Shown here one piece after another: positions 7,916 through 16,408 of a stretch of 64,000 nt of DNA. The notes beneath the pieces are model-generated. The model worked only from the letters and a program-made list of their open reading frames with translations, was not told where the DNA came from and did not search any database. This stretch comes from Planotetraspora phitsanulokensis (lineage in GTDB: Bacteria; Actinomycetota; Actinomycetes; Streptosporangiales; Streptosporangiaceae). The stretch covers positions 1 to 64,000 of the forward strand of contig NZ_BOOP01000028.1 of NCBI RefSeq assembly GCF_016863295.1. The letters are read 5' to 3'. Numbering within the stretch: the first letter of the stretch is position 1; the number at the start of each line of letters is the position of its first letter. The position numbers and the translations under genes were made by a program.

Positions 7916-8704
7916 CTACGAGCCCTCGGCGACCGGAGCGGCGGACCTCCGGCCCTCCGTCCGCTCGTTCCGTACGGCGTCCCGCACGAAGTGGAACCAC
8001 ATGAAGACGGCGAACACCGCGAAGATCCACCACTGGGCCGCGTAGGCCAGGTTCCGCCACGAGAAGCCGATCCCCTCGGTCGGGGGCGGCACCGCCACCG
8101 CGCTCACGCCGGCGGGCGGGGCCGGGGAGGTCGCGACGACGAACCCGTCCCGCAGATGGGCGTCCGACCAGACGTTGACGAGCTCGGCCGTCGAGACCGT
8201 CGCCACCTGCCCGTCGGGGAGCGGGCCGCTCCGCTCCACCGCGTCGGTCTGCTCGGAGGGACGCAGCCGGCCTGTCACCGTCACCGGGCCCGGCGGCACG
8301 GCCGCCGCGGAATCGCCGGCCGACGGCACCCAGCCGCGGACGATCGGGATGGTCGTGCCGTCCGTCAGCCGCAACGGCGTCAGCAGCCAGAATCCCGCGC
8401 CTCTCGCGGCCCTGCCGCCGACGGCTTCCACGTCGGGGTGACGATCGGCGACGAGGAGCTGGCCGTGCGCGTCGAACGTCCCCGTGGCCGTCACCCGGCG
8501 GCTCGCGACCTCCCCGGTGACGTGCCTGCCCACGGTGGCGAGCTCCGTGACCGTCACCGGCGCGGGGTCGGGGGCGAGCTTGGGCTCGCCCGACGACTCG
8601 AAGACCCCGAGCTGCCATCGCCCCAGCAAGGTGAAGGAGATCAGCACCCCGATCACCAGCAGGTGCAGGGCCACCAGCCGGGGGGCGAACAGGGTACGGA
8701 GCAT
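7916..8704 (-). CDS. SURF1-family protein (cytochrome oxidase assembly-like)
   Basis: 262 aa. An N-terminal helix at about 12-32 contains the typical LGRWQL sequence. The periplasmic middle region has GTFDAHGQLLVADR and the hallmark FWLLTPLRLTDGTTIPIVRGWVP. A second helix near 222-243 has the SWRNLAYAAQWWIFAVFAVFMWFHFVRD signature. This N- and C-terminal helix arrangement is diagnostic of SURF1, which helps insert haem a into cytochrome c oxidase. The start ATG 8704 gives the short cytoplasmic N-terminus the family has. No oxidase gene is in the window. Confidence 0.88.
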   Translation of the reverse strand: MLRTLFAPRLVALHLLVIGVLISFTLLGRWQLGVFESSGEPKLAPDPAPVTVTELATVGRHVTGEVASRRVTATGTFDAHGQLLVADRHPDVEAVGGRAARGAGFWLLTPLRLTDGTTIPIVRGWVPSAGDSAAAVPPGPVTVTGRLRPSEQTDAVERSGPLPDGQVATVSTAELVNVWSDAHLRDGFVVATSPAPPAGVSAVAVPPPTEGIGFSWRNLAYAAQWWIFAVFAVFMWFHFVRDAVRNERTEGRRSAAPVAEGS

Positions 8705-8744
8705 GACTCACACGCTATCCGCCGATGCGGCCGCCCTCGCACAT

Positions 8745-8816
8745 GGAGGCCCCGCACCTCCCCGCCGGGCTCGTCGACCGTGCGCACGGAGGCCCCTTGC
8801 TTCCCCGCCGGGCCCG
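8745..8816. repeat. Imperfect direct repeat, 43-nt period
   Basis: GGAGGCCCC followed within about 10 nt by CCCCGCCGGGC occurs at 8745 and again at 8788, a 43-nt period. It sits between the SURF1-like and tail-anchored protein genes. Role unknown. Confidence 0.45.
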
Positions 8817-8900
8817 GCGATCGTCCGTCTCGGCCACATGCGAACGCAAATCCGACAATTCAGCATCCCGGGCGCCTCAAGTGTCGCTAGAGTTTCCGCC

Positions 8901-9071
8901 ATGTCAGAACCTCAGATGGACCCGGCCGGGAACACACAGGCTTTCCGGGCCTTCGCGAACGATCAGGACCCCGAGGCGGCCCAGAAGGAGCCCTCGCGCC
9001 TGCCGATGTTGATCGCCGTGGGCGTGGCGGTCGTCGTGGTGCTCGCCGTGGTGATCTACTTCGTTAGCTGA
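8901..9071 (+). CDS. Small single-pass (tail-anchored) membrane protein, unknown
   Basis: 56 aa. A polar N-terminus with several acidic residues (1-33) is followed by one strong C-terminal membrane helix, about 34-55, ending at FVS. No family recognised. The ATG at 8901 has no ribosome site, but TAGAGT lies 8 nt upstream and may be the -10 of a leaderless transcript. In-frame upstream sequence to 8484 overlaps the SURF1 gene on the other strand and is not coding-like. Confidence 0.65.
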   Translation: MSEPQMDPAGNTQAFRAFANDQDPEAAQKEPSRLPMLIAVGVAVVVVLAVVIYFVS

Positions 9072-9213
9072 CATCCCTTGACTTGCCGCCGACGACCGCG
9101 CCCGTCGGCGGCTTGTTCGCGTTCGGCTGGATCTGGACCCGCCGGCCGCCGGTGACTAGTTTGGACGGTGAGTCGATCAACTGGACTCAGCCGCCCGCCG
9201 CCGGGGAGACCAC

Positions 9214-10686
9214 ATGCCGCATCCGGCCATCACGATCATCGGCTCGGGTTTCGCGGGCCTGTGCATGGCGATCAAGCTCAAAGAGGCCGGCTGGCACGAC
9301 TTCGTGATCCTGGAGAAGGCGGACGACCTCGGCGGGACCTGGCGGGAGAACACCTACCCCGGGTGCGCCTGCGACGTCCCCTCGCCGCTCTACTCCTTCT
9401 CCTTCGCGCTCAACTCCGGCTGGTCGCGGCTGTTCTCCCCGCGCGAGGAGATCTGGGACTACCTCCGGGCCTGCGTCGACAGGTACGGCCTCGCCCCCCA
9501 CCTGCGTTTCGGCAAGGCCGTCCGCATGCTGGAGTTCGACGACGACCGGCGGACATGGCGGGTTTCGACGGCCGACGGGGAGTCCTTCGAGACCAACGCC
9601 GTCGTGTCGGGCATCGGCGCCCTGCACATCCCGAGGCTCCCCGAGATCGCAGGACGCGAGCGGTTCGCCGGCCCGGCCTTCCACTCGAGCGAATGGGACC
9701 ACTCCGTCGATCTGACCGGCAAGCGGGTGGCCGTCATCGGCACGGGGGCCTCGGCGATCCAGTTCGTTCCCGTCGTCGCGGAGCAGGCCGCCCGGCTCCA
9801 CGTGTTCCAGCGCACGCCCCCGTGGGTCCAGCCCAAGCCCGACCTCGTCGTCTCCGACCGCATGCGGCGGGCGCTGCGCGTCCCCGGAGCGGCGAGAGCC
9901 GTACGGAACTCGATCTACTGGCTGCTCGAGACCCGCGCCCTGGGGTTCACGGTCGATCCCGCGCTGATGAAGGTCCAGCAGCGGGTGGCCGAGCGGCACC
10001 TGGCCCGCCAGGTGACCGATCCGGTGCTGCGCGCCAAGCTGACCCCCGACTACACGATCGGCTGCAAGCGCATCCTGCTGTCCAGCGACTACTATCCCGC
10101 CCTGACCAGGGACAACGTGGAGCTCGTCACAGACGGCGTCAAGGAGATCAAAGAGCGGTCGATCGTCGACGCCGCGGGCGTCGAGCGCGAGGTGGACGTG
10201 ATCGTCTACGGCACCGGCTTCAAGGTCGTGGACGCCTTCGACGACCAGCGGATCGTCGGCAGGAACGGCCTGAAGATCCAGGACGCCTGGCGTAACGGGG
10301 TGGAGGCCTACCTCGGCGTCAGCACGGCCGGCTTCCCCAACCTGTTCTTCCTCCTGGGCCCCAACACCGGGCTCGGCCACACCTCGGTCGTGTTCATGAT
10401 CGAGGCGCAGGTCCGGTACGTCATGGACTGCCTGCGCCTACTCTCCCGGACCGGAGCGCGGGCTCTGGACGTCCGGGAGGAGGCGCAGCGGGCCTACAAC
10501 GAACGGCTCCAGCAGCGGCTCGACCGCCTCGTCTGGCACAGGGGCGGCTGCACGAGCTGGTATCTGGACGAGCACGGCAAGAACCGGGCGACCTGGCCGG
10601 GCTTCACCTTCGAGTACTGGGCGAGGACCCGGAAGGTGAAGCCCGAGGTCTACGAGCTCATCGGCCCTTCCCCGGCGAAGGACTGA
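9214..10686 (+). CDS. Flavin-containing (Baeyer-Villiger-type) monooxygenase
   Basis: 490 aa, the usual size for this family. FAD-binding GSGFAG lies at 10-15 and LGGTWRENTYPGCACD at 39-54. The Baeyer-Villiger fingerprint FAGPAFHSSEW spans 151-161, immediately before the NADPH-binding VIGTGASA at 174-181. The VIVYGTGF motif is near 330. Such enzymes insert oxygen into ketones or oxygenate soft heteroatoms using NADPH and O2. The natural substrate is unknown; steroid or terpenoid ketones are plausible given the lipid-degradation genes elsewhere in the window. GGGGAGACCAC precedes the ATG. The 3' end overlaps the convergent ggt gene by 29 bp. Confidence 0.92.
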   Translation: MPHPAITIIGSGFAGLCMAIKLKEAGWHDFVILEKADDLGGTWRENTYPGCACDVPSPLYSFSFALNSGWSRLFSPREEIWDYLRACVDRYGLAPHLRFGKAVRMLEFDDDRRTWRVSTADGESFETNAVVSGIGALHIPRLPEIAGRERFAGPAFHSSEWDHSVDLTGKRVAVIGTGASAIQFVPVVAEQAARLHVFQRTPPWVQPKPDLVVSDRMRRALRVPGAARAVRNSIYWLLETRALGFTVDPALMKVQQRVAERHLARQVTDPVLRAKLTPDYTIGCKRILLSSDYYPALTRDNVELVTDGVKEIKERSIVDAAGVEREVDVIVYGTGFKVVDAFDDQRIVGRNGLKIQDAWRNGVEAYLGVSTAGFPNLFFLLGPNTGLGHTSVVFMIEAQVRYVMDCLRLLSRTGARALDVREEAQRAYNERLQQRLDRLVWHRGGCTSWYLDEHGKNRATWPGFTFEYWARTRKVKPEVYELIGPSPAKD

Positions 10687-12475
10687 GCACCAGCGCGCTG
10701 CCTCCTCCGCGCCTCGCCGGCTCGGCGACCGCCTGAATCTTGCCGTGGCCGAGGAACTCCAGTCCGGTCGCCGCACCGATCTCCCCCACCGGCGGGCCGG
10801 GGACCAGGGAGAACGTGTGGCCGAGCGCCGTGAGCTGCGGGCCGTACCGGTCGATGAAGGCCTGCTCGGCCTGCGTGGTCGGGGTGTTGCGCTGCGAGGC
10901 CCTCGGCGCGGCGATCGCCTGCGGCAGGGTCATCCCGAAGTCGAGCCGGTTGACGAGGATCTGCAGCACGGTCGTGATGATCGTCGCGCCGCCGGGCGAG
11001 CCCACGGCCAGCAGCGGCCTGTCGTCCTTCAGCACGATCGTGGGGGCCATCGACGAACGCGGCCGCTTGCCGGGCGCCGGGAGGTTCGGGTCGCCGGGCG
11101 CGGGGCCGAAGGTGAAGTCGGTCATCTCGTTGTTCAGCAGGATGCCGCGGCCCGGCACCACGATCCCGGCGCCGCCGGTCTGCTCGATCGTGATGTTGTA
11201 GGCGGCCACGTTCCCCCAGCGGTCGGCCGTGACGAGGTGGGTCGTCTCCGGCCCTTCGGCCTTGTCCGGAGCGGCGGCCGGACCCGCGGGCGCGGTGCCG
11301 GAGCAGCCCGAGTAGGAGCCGTCGGGCGAGCCGGGCAGGGCGGGGTTCGGCATGGCCGTCGTGCCGATGAGGCAGGCCCGCTCCTTGGCGAAGCCGTTGG
11401 ACAACAGGCCGTCGAGCGGCACGTCCACGTACGCGGGGTCGCCCACGTAGGCGTTGCGGTCGGCGAAGGACAGGCGTGAGGCCTCGAGGTACTCGTGCAG
11501 CCCCACCCGGTGGCCGATGCTCGGGACCGCCTCGAGGATGTTCAGCGCCTCCGCGACGGTCGAGCCGCCGGACGAGGGGGGCGCCATGCCGTACACGTCG
11601 AGCCCCCGGTAGGAGATCTTCGTGGGCCGCCGTTCGAGCGCGCGGTACGCCGTGAGGTCGGACAACTCCATCAGCCCCTGCCTGACGACGCGCGTCGAGC
11701 CGGGGGTGACGGGCGGCTTCTTGACCGTCGCGACGATCTCCGCGCCGAGGCCTCCGCCGTACACCCAGGACGGGCCGCGCTTGGCCAGCTCGGTGTAGGT
11801 CCTGGCGAGGTCGGGGTTGCGGAAGACGGATCCGACCGGCGGCGGCTGGCCCCCGGGCAGGTAGAGGGCGGCCGTGGACGTGAAGTCGGCGAACCGCGCC
11901 GCGTTCTGCGCGGTCTGGTCGTAGAACGTCTGGTCGACGACGAAACCGTCCCTGGCCGTCTCGATCGCCGGGCGCAGCGCCTGGCCCAGGGACAGCGTGC
12001 CGAACCGGCGCAGCGCGAGATCCCACTGCGCGACGCTTCCGGGCACGCCGACGGAAAGTCCGCTGGTGACGGCGTCGGCGAAGGGGATGCCCTCGAAGAC
12101 CGTGGAGGTCATCGCCTTCGGCGCGGTCTCTCTGCCGTCGATGGTGGTGACGCGCCTGGTCCGCGCGTCGTAGTAGACGATGAAGCCGCCTCCCGCGAGC
12201 CCGGCCGAGTACGGCTCGGTCACTCCCAGCGTCGCGGCCCCTGCGACGGCGGCGTCCATGGCGTTGCCGCCCTGCCTGAGCACGCCGAGCGCGGCCTTGC
12301 TGGCGTCCAGGTCGACGGTGGACACGGCTCCGCCGTACCCCTCGGCGACCGGCTTCTTGACGTCCCATGAGGTGGTCGTCCTCGGGGGAGGACGTTCCCC
12401 TTCGGCCTGGGCGGGCGGCGCCACCAGGCTGATCAGCACGGCCAGCCCCAGCGACGCGACGACTGCGCTCCTCAT
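10658..12475 (-). CDS. ggt: Gamma-glutamyltransferase
   Basis: 605 aa precursor with a Sec signal peptide (hydrophobic core about 5-20, AQA cleavage near 24). Family marks include GGNAMDAAVAGAATLGVTEP near 69-88, the GLAGGGFIVYYD segment, and autocleavage/catalytic Thr411 in the ETTHLVTADRWGN motif, followed by NNEMTDF near 448. The enzyme hydrolyses or transfers the gamma-glutamyl group of glutathione and related compounds outside the membrane. A SSGGST oxyanion motif lies near 301. The start ATG has GGAGGTCGCAC upstream. It is divergent from the NarL-type two-component operon. Confidence 0.93.
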   Translation of the reverse strand: MRSAVVASLGLAVLISLVAPPAQAEGERPPPRTTTSWDVKKPVAEGYGGAVSTVDLDASKAALGVLRQGGNAMDAAVAGAATLGVTEPYSAGLAGGGFIVYYDARTRRVTTIDGRETAPKAMTSTVFEGIPFADAVTSGLSVGVPGSVAQWDLALRRFGTLSLGQALRPAIETARDGFVVDQTFYDQTAQNAARFADFTSTAALYLPGGQPPPVGSVFRNPDLARTYTELAKRGPSWVYGGGLGAEIVATVKKPPVTPGSTRVVRQGLMELSDLTAYRALERRPTKISYRGLDVYGMAPPSSGGSTVAEALNILEAVPSIGHRVGLHEYLEASRLSFADRNAYVGDPAYVDVPLDGLLSNGFAKERACLIGTTAMPNPALPGSPDGSYSGCSGTAPAGPAAAPDKAEGPETTHLVTADRWGNVAAYNITIEQTGGAGIVVPGRGILLNNEMTDFTFGPAPGDPNLPAPGKRPRSSMAPTIVLKDDRPLLAVGSPGGATIITTVLQILVNRLDFGMTLPQAIAAPRASQRNTPTTQAEQAFIDRYGPQLTALGHTFSLVPGPPVGEIGAATGLEFLGHGKIQAVAEPARRGGGSALVLSPSPGKGR

Positions 12476-12529
12476 GTGCGACCTCCACGACGTGGGCGAT
12501 CACTCCAGCATGACTGACGACGTCAGATA

Positions 12530-12553
12530 CCGGATGGAAATGTCCGCATCCGG
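12530..12553. promoter_or_regulatory. Inverted repeat in the ggt / two-component intergenic region
   Basis: CCGGATG at 12530-12536 and CATCCGG at 12547-12553 form a 7-bp inverted repeat with a 10-nt centre between two divergent genes. It is a possible operator, and no direct evidence identifies the protein. Confidence 0.4.
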
Positions 12554-12642
12554 ACGTGGGCCGCGACTACTCCTCCCGTCGTACGAGGCGGTGCCGCACC
12601 GGGAGGATGTGCTGGTCAACCGGATGGCCTAGCGTGCGTGGT

Positions 12643-13797
12643 GTGCGTTCCGAGTCCCCGTGGCCCCGATGGGCCGATCTCGTCCTGGCCGCCGTCGTCG
12701 GCGTGGTCCAGGTCGCCGGGACGATGGGCGCCCAGCACGTGCAGCTCTCGATCGCCGACCTGGGCCGCGTGCCGCTGGACTGGCGGGGATACGCGCTGCT
12801 GCTCGCCGGTCCCCTGGTGATCGCCGCCCGACGCCGCATACCCGTCGCCGCGTTGGTGATCGCGCTCGTCGCGACCTGCGTCTACCTCCTTTTCGACTTC
12901 TCCTACGGGCCGGTCTTCCTCAGTCTGGTCATCACCCTGTTCACCGCGGTGACGTCCGGCCACCGGCGGGCCGCGTGGCTGGGGGCGGGCGCCTTCTTCC
13001 TTTTCATTGTGGTGTACGCCGGCTGGCTCATCCCGAACCCCCGCGGCTGGTTCCACGACACGGCGTTCGCCGCGTTCCTGCTGCTCACGATGACCGGCTC
13101 GGAGTTCGTCCGGATCCGGCGGGAGCGCCTCGCCGAGCGCGAACGCGTGGCGCGGGAGGAGTCGAGGCGTCAGGCCAGCGAGGAGCGGCTGACCATGGCC
13201 CAGGAACTCCACGACGTGCTCGCGCACAACATCTCGCTGATCCACGTGCAGGCGGCCACCGCCCTGCACCTGCTCGACGACCATCCCGAGCAGGCGCGCA
13301 CCGCGCTCACCACGATCAAGCAGGCGTCCAAGGACGTCCTCACCGAGATGCGTGGCGTGCTGAGCCTGCTCCGTGAGGGCGCTCCCCGATCCCCCACCGC
13401 CGGGATGGACCGGGTGCACGAGCTCGCCGAGCGCAGCGGCCTGCCGGTCGAGGTGGAGGTCAGCGGATCGGTCAGGCGGCTTCCCGCGGGAACCGACCGG
13501 GCCGGGTACCGGATCGTCCAGGAGTCGTTGACCAACGTCTCCCGGCACGCCCCCGGCGCCGGCGTGACCATCCGCCTCTCGTACGACCCCCGGGCGTTCC
13601 ACATCGTCGTGGAGGACGACGGGGCTGGGGCGGCTCCGGCCATCTCCGGCCTCGGCAGCGGGAACGGCATCCCCGGCATGCGTGAGCGGGCCGCGGCGCT
13701 CGGCGGATCGCTGACCGCCGGACCGCTGCCCGGCGGAGGTTTCCGTGTGGAGGCCGTCCTTCCCCTGCCCGACGACCCGGCGATGGAGTCCATGTGA
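12643..13797 (+). CDS. NarL-type (HisKA_3) sensor histidine kinase
   Basis: About 384 aa. The N-terminal half holds roughly five or six membrane helices (to about residue 152), then a coiled linker rich in Arg/Glu. The DHp helix has the QELHDVLAHNISLI motif with phospho-acceptor His190. The C-terminal HATPase shows VEDDGAGAAP and GNGIPGMRERAAALGG. I take the GTG at 12643 because TAGCGT at 12630-12635 lies 7 nt before it, as in a leaderless promoter. GTG 12634 is an alternative, and the longer frame to 12556 has an Arg/Cys-rich N-terminus that does not look real. It overlaps the response regulator by 4 bp. Confidence 0.9.
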   Translation: MRSESPWPRWADLVLAAVVGVVQVAGTMGAQHVQLSIADLGRVPLDWRGYALLLAGPLVIAARRRIPVAALVIALVATCVYLLFDFSYGPVFLSLVITLFTAVTSGHRRAAWLGAGAFFLFIVVYAGWLIPNPRGWFHDTAFAAFLLLTMTGSEFVRIRRERLAERERVAREESRRQASEERLTMAQELHDVLAHNISLIHVQAATALHLLDDHPEQARTALTTIKQASKDVLTEMRGVLSLLREGAPRSPTAGMDRVHELAERSGLPVEVEVSGSVRRLPAGTDRAGYRIVQESLTNVSRHAPGAGVTIRLSYDPRAFHIVVEDDGAGAAPAISGLGSGNGIPGMRERAAALGGSLTAGPLPGGGFRVEAVLPLPDDPAMESM

Positions 13798-14456
13798 TCA
13801 AAGTGCTGCTGGCGGACGACCAGGCCCTCGTGCGGGCCGGCTTCCGCGCCCTGCTGAACGCGCAGGAGGGCATGACCGTCGTCGGCGAGGCCCCCGACGG
13901 GGCGGAGGCCGTACGGCTGGCCCGGGAGTTGCGGCCCGACGTCGTGCTGATGGACATCCGAATGCCGGGCATGGACGGCCTCGCCGCGACCCGCCGCATC
14001 GGCGAGGACGCCGACCTCGACGCCACGAAGATCATCATGTTGACCACGTTCGAGCTGGACGAGTACGTCTTCGAGGCCCTTCGCGGCGGGGCGAGCGGCT
14101 TCCTGGTCAAGGACACCGAGCCCGCCGAGCTGATCCAGGCCGTCCGGGTGGTCGCGTCGGGCGACGCGCTGCTGTCCCCCGGCGTCACCCGCAGGCTCAT
14201 CGCGGAGTACGCCTCCAAGGCGAAGGAACCGGGCGTCGGCGGCAACCTCGACGTTCTCACCGATCGGGAGCGGGAGGTCCTGTCGCTGGTCGGCACCGGC
14301 ATGACCAACGACGAGGTCGCCGCCGCCCTGTACATGTCCCCCGCCACGGCCAAGACCCACGTCTCCCGGGCGATGACGAAGCTTCACGCCCGGGACCGGG
14401 CCCAACTGGTCGTCATCGCCTACGAGTCCGGCCTGGTCAAGCCCGGCTGGCTCTGA
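13794..14456 (+). CDS. NarL/LuxR-family response regulator
   Basis: 220 aa. The receiver domain has LLADDQ near 5-10, phospho-acceptor Asp54 in VVLMDIRMPGMDG, and the conserved Lys in FLVKD. The C-terminal LuxR HTH reads LTDREREVLSLVGTGMTNDEVAAALYMSPATAKTHVSRAMTKL. The GTG start at 13794 overlaps the kinase TGA as GTGA, so translation is coupled and the two form a cognate pair. The signal is unknown. Confidence 0.93.
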   Translation: MIKVLLADDQALVRAGFRALLNAQEGMTVVGEAPDGAEAVRLARELRPDVVLMDIRMPGMDGLAATRRIGEDADLDATKIIMLTTFELDEYVFEALRGGASGFLVKDTEPAELIQAVRVVASGDALLSPGVTRRLIAEYASKAKEPGVGGNLDVLTDREREVLSLVGTGMTNDEVAAALYMSPATAKTHVSRAMTKLHARDRAQLVVIAYESGLVKPGWL

Positions 14457-14546
14457 TGCACGGGCGCCGGGTGAGCGAAGTGTTACTGGTCGCCCCCGGA
14501 CCGCCACGTTACGTTGCGGGAAACGCCCCGGTTCGAGGAGGACCAC

Positions 14547-14747
14547 GTGAAGTCCATCGCGCGATTCTGCGGCAACTGCAGCTGTGGCTGCCCCGAGCTT
14601 TTCGTAGATCTCTCGGCGCCGGCCGAGCGGCAGGTCGTGATCACCGACGACTTCGGGCAGCGGGTCGAGATGAGCCTCGACCAGTTCGGCTCGATCGTGG
14701 AGGCCGCGAAATCAGGGACTCTCGACGATCTGGCCCTCGTCCACTGA
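14547..14747 (+). CDS. Small cysteine-rich protein of unknown function
   Basis: 66 aa from a GTG with GAGGAGGACCAC upstream, a very good ribosome site. Near the N-terminus a tight cluster C-G-N-C-S-C-G-C-P provides four cysteines. The rest (VVITDDFGQRVEMSLDQFGSIVEAAKSGTLDDL) resembles the ITD/RDSK...F..FV...K.GE.D pattern of DUF397-like small actinobacterial proteins, without a confident match. It could bind Fe or Zn, or be a modified peptide precursor; no modification enzyme lies nearby. It stands alone downstream of the two-component pair. Confidence 0.65.
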   Translation: MKSIARFCGNCSCGCPELFVDLSAPAERQVVITDDFGQRVEMSLDQFGSIVEAAKSGTLDDLALVH

Positions 14748-14861
14748 GGACCGTCCACGCCCCCTCGCCCGCGGGAGACGTCCATCGGGCGCGCGGGGCG
14801 TTGACAAAGGACTTCCTAATTACGCTCCGTAGTTGCAACATCACGTGCCACCCTGACTCCC

Positions 14862-16271
14862 ATGACATTACTGGGAGCCATGAAGGCGGCGGTCCCGTGG
14901 CCTGACGTCCCGGTCCCGCGCAGCCCGGAGCCCGCGGATCCGTTCGAGGCGAAGCTGCTCTCGACGGCCCGGGCGGGTGACCCGGACGCCGCGCACCGTC
15001 TCGGCCGCCTCTACGCCGAGCGCGGCGACCGGTCCGCCGCCCGGTACTGGTGGGAGCGGTCCGCCCGGATGGGCAACGTCGACAGCACCTTCAACCTCGG
15101 CCTGTGGCACCAGCGGCACGGCACGACCGAAGAGGCGCTGGCCTGGTTCGAGCTGGCCGCCGCGACCGGTGACGCCGAGGCCGCGATCTATCTGGCCACG
15201 CTGCTCCTGGAGCGCCGCGGCGACGTCGCGGGCGCCCGGACCTGGTTCGAGCGGGCCGCGGCGGACGGCTCGTGTGTGGCGGCCCGGCGGCTGGCGCTGC
15301 TCTGCGAGGACATGGGCGACGCCATCGGCTCGCGCGACTGGCACCGCCGGGCGGCGACGGAGGGCGAGCTGGAGTCGGCCTACGACCTGGGCTTCCTCGG
15401 TTATTCGGCGGGCGACGAGGGCGAGGCGCGCCACTGGTGGGAGTACGCGGGACGGGCCGGCCACGCCGACGCGGCCTACCACCTCGGCCTGCTCCTCCAC
15501 GCGGCGCGCGATCCCGAGGCCGCCGCGACGCTCTACCAGCTCGCCGCCTGGCAGAACCACCCCCGGGCGGCCTTCGCGCTCGGCGGGCTGGCCCTGGCCA
15601 AGCGCGATCTCCGTACGGCACGGGCCTGGTTCGAACGGGCCGCGCACGCCGGTCGCGTCGACGGCCAGCGGATGGCCGGGTTCGTGTGCGTCGAACTGGA
15701 CGACCGTCCGGCAGCCGCTCACTGGTTCGCGCAGGCGGCCGCCGCCGGCGACGCGGAGGCCGCCTACGACTACGGCCTCCTGCTGATCGCCGAGCACGAC
15801 GACCTGGACGGCGGACGGCACTGGCTGGCCCAGGCCGCGGCCGCCGGCCACCACAGGGCGGCGGCGGAGCTGCGAACTCTCCAGGCCATGACCGGCGGGC
15901 CCGAGCAGCCTGAGGACGTGCCGCACGACGCGCCCTCGTGCTGGGACCACCCGACGGACCCCGAACTGGCGGCCCGGGCCGAGCTCGCGGTGGCCGCCGG
16001 CCGCCGCAGGGGCGACGCGGTGGCCGATGCCGCGGATCTGATCGAGATCCTCGGCACGTGGGATCTGATCACGCGCGGCCTGGCCGAACGGCACGATCCG
16101 GTCAGGTGGCTGACCGAGACGAGTGGCCTGCACGCTCCCGCCGTCGAGCATCTCTGCTCGGTGCGGGCGACCCTGCTGAAGCCGGGCACGGCTCCGTGGC
16201 CGGCTCCCGCCGAGGTCGAGCACGTCCTGGCGACGGCGCGCGACCTGCGCAGGCGCCTCGGCCTGCGCTAG
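14862..16271 (+). CDS. Sel1/TPR-like repeat protein
   Basis: 469 aa. Residues about 30-340 consist of some eight to nine consecutive helical-pair repeats of about 34-36 aa of the form A..LG.LY...GD...AR.WWE.AA..G...A, typical of Sel1-like repeats. They build a solenoid for protein-protein contacts. The last about 110 residues are non-repetitive and include LTETSGLHAPAVEHLCSVRATLLKPG. No signal peptide, so cytosolic. Candidate starts are ATG 14862 and ATG 14880 (GGGAG only 2 nt upstream of the latter). A TTGACA box at 14801-14806 may belong to its promoter. Partners unknown. Confidence 0.85.
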   Translation: MTLLGAMKAAVPWPDVPVPRSPEPADPFEAKLLSTARAGDPDAAHRLGRLYAERGDRSAARYWWERSARMGNVDSTFNLGLWHQRHGTTEEALAWFELAAATGDAEAAIYLATLLLERRGDVAGARTWFERAAADGSCVAARRLALLCEDMGDAIGSRDWHRRAATEGELESAYDLGFLGYSAGDEGEARHWWEYAGRAGHADAAYHLGLLLHAARDPEAAATLYQLAAWQNHPRAAFALGGLALAKRDLRTARAWFERAAHAGRVDGQRMAGFVCVELDDRPAAAHWFAQAAAAGDAEAAYDYGLLLIAEHDDLDGGRHWLAQAAAAGHHRAAAELRTLQAMTGGPEQPEDVPHDAPSCWDHPTDPELAARAELAVAAGRRRGDAVADAADLIEILGTWDLITRGLAERHDPVRWLTETSGLHAPAVEHLCSVRATLLKPGTAPWPAPAEVEHVLATARDLRRRLGLR

Positions 16272-16277
16272 GTCGCG

Positions 16278-16333
16278 TCTTACCAGGTCGTATGCCTTGA
16301 GCGGCTCTTACCAGGTCGAGTGGCCTGAGCGTC
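16278..16333. repeat. Two tandem 28-nt direct repeats
   Basis: TCTTACCAGGTCG begins at 16278 and again at 16306. The two 28-nt units also share TG-C-TGAGCG further on. They lie directly after the Sel1 gene and before the hairpin region. Confidence 0.6.
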
Positions 16334-16370
16334 CGAGCCGCTCAGGCCGGGGCCCCTGCCGCTCGGACGC
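16322..16370. terminator. Competing hairpins between Sel1 gene and ald
   Basis: GGCCTGAGC (16322-16330) pairs with GCTCAGGCC (16340-16348). Alternatively GCGTCCGAGC (16329-16338) pairs with GCTCGGACGC (16361-16370). Either can terminate the convergent Sel1 and ald transcripts; the two structures are mutually exclusive. Confidence 0.7.
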
Positions 16371-16408
16371 CGCTCTTGCGGCGGGCCCGGCTCAGGCGGC
16401 GGCCCGGC

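Noticed and set aside
14547-14747. RiPP precursor
   Set aside because: No leader-peptide pattern or adjacent maturase, radical SAM or lanthionine enzyme; Cys cluster is N-terminal.
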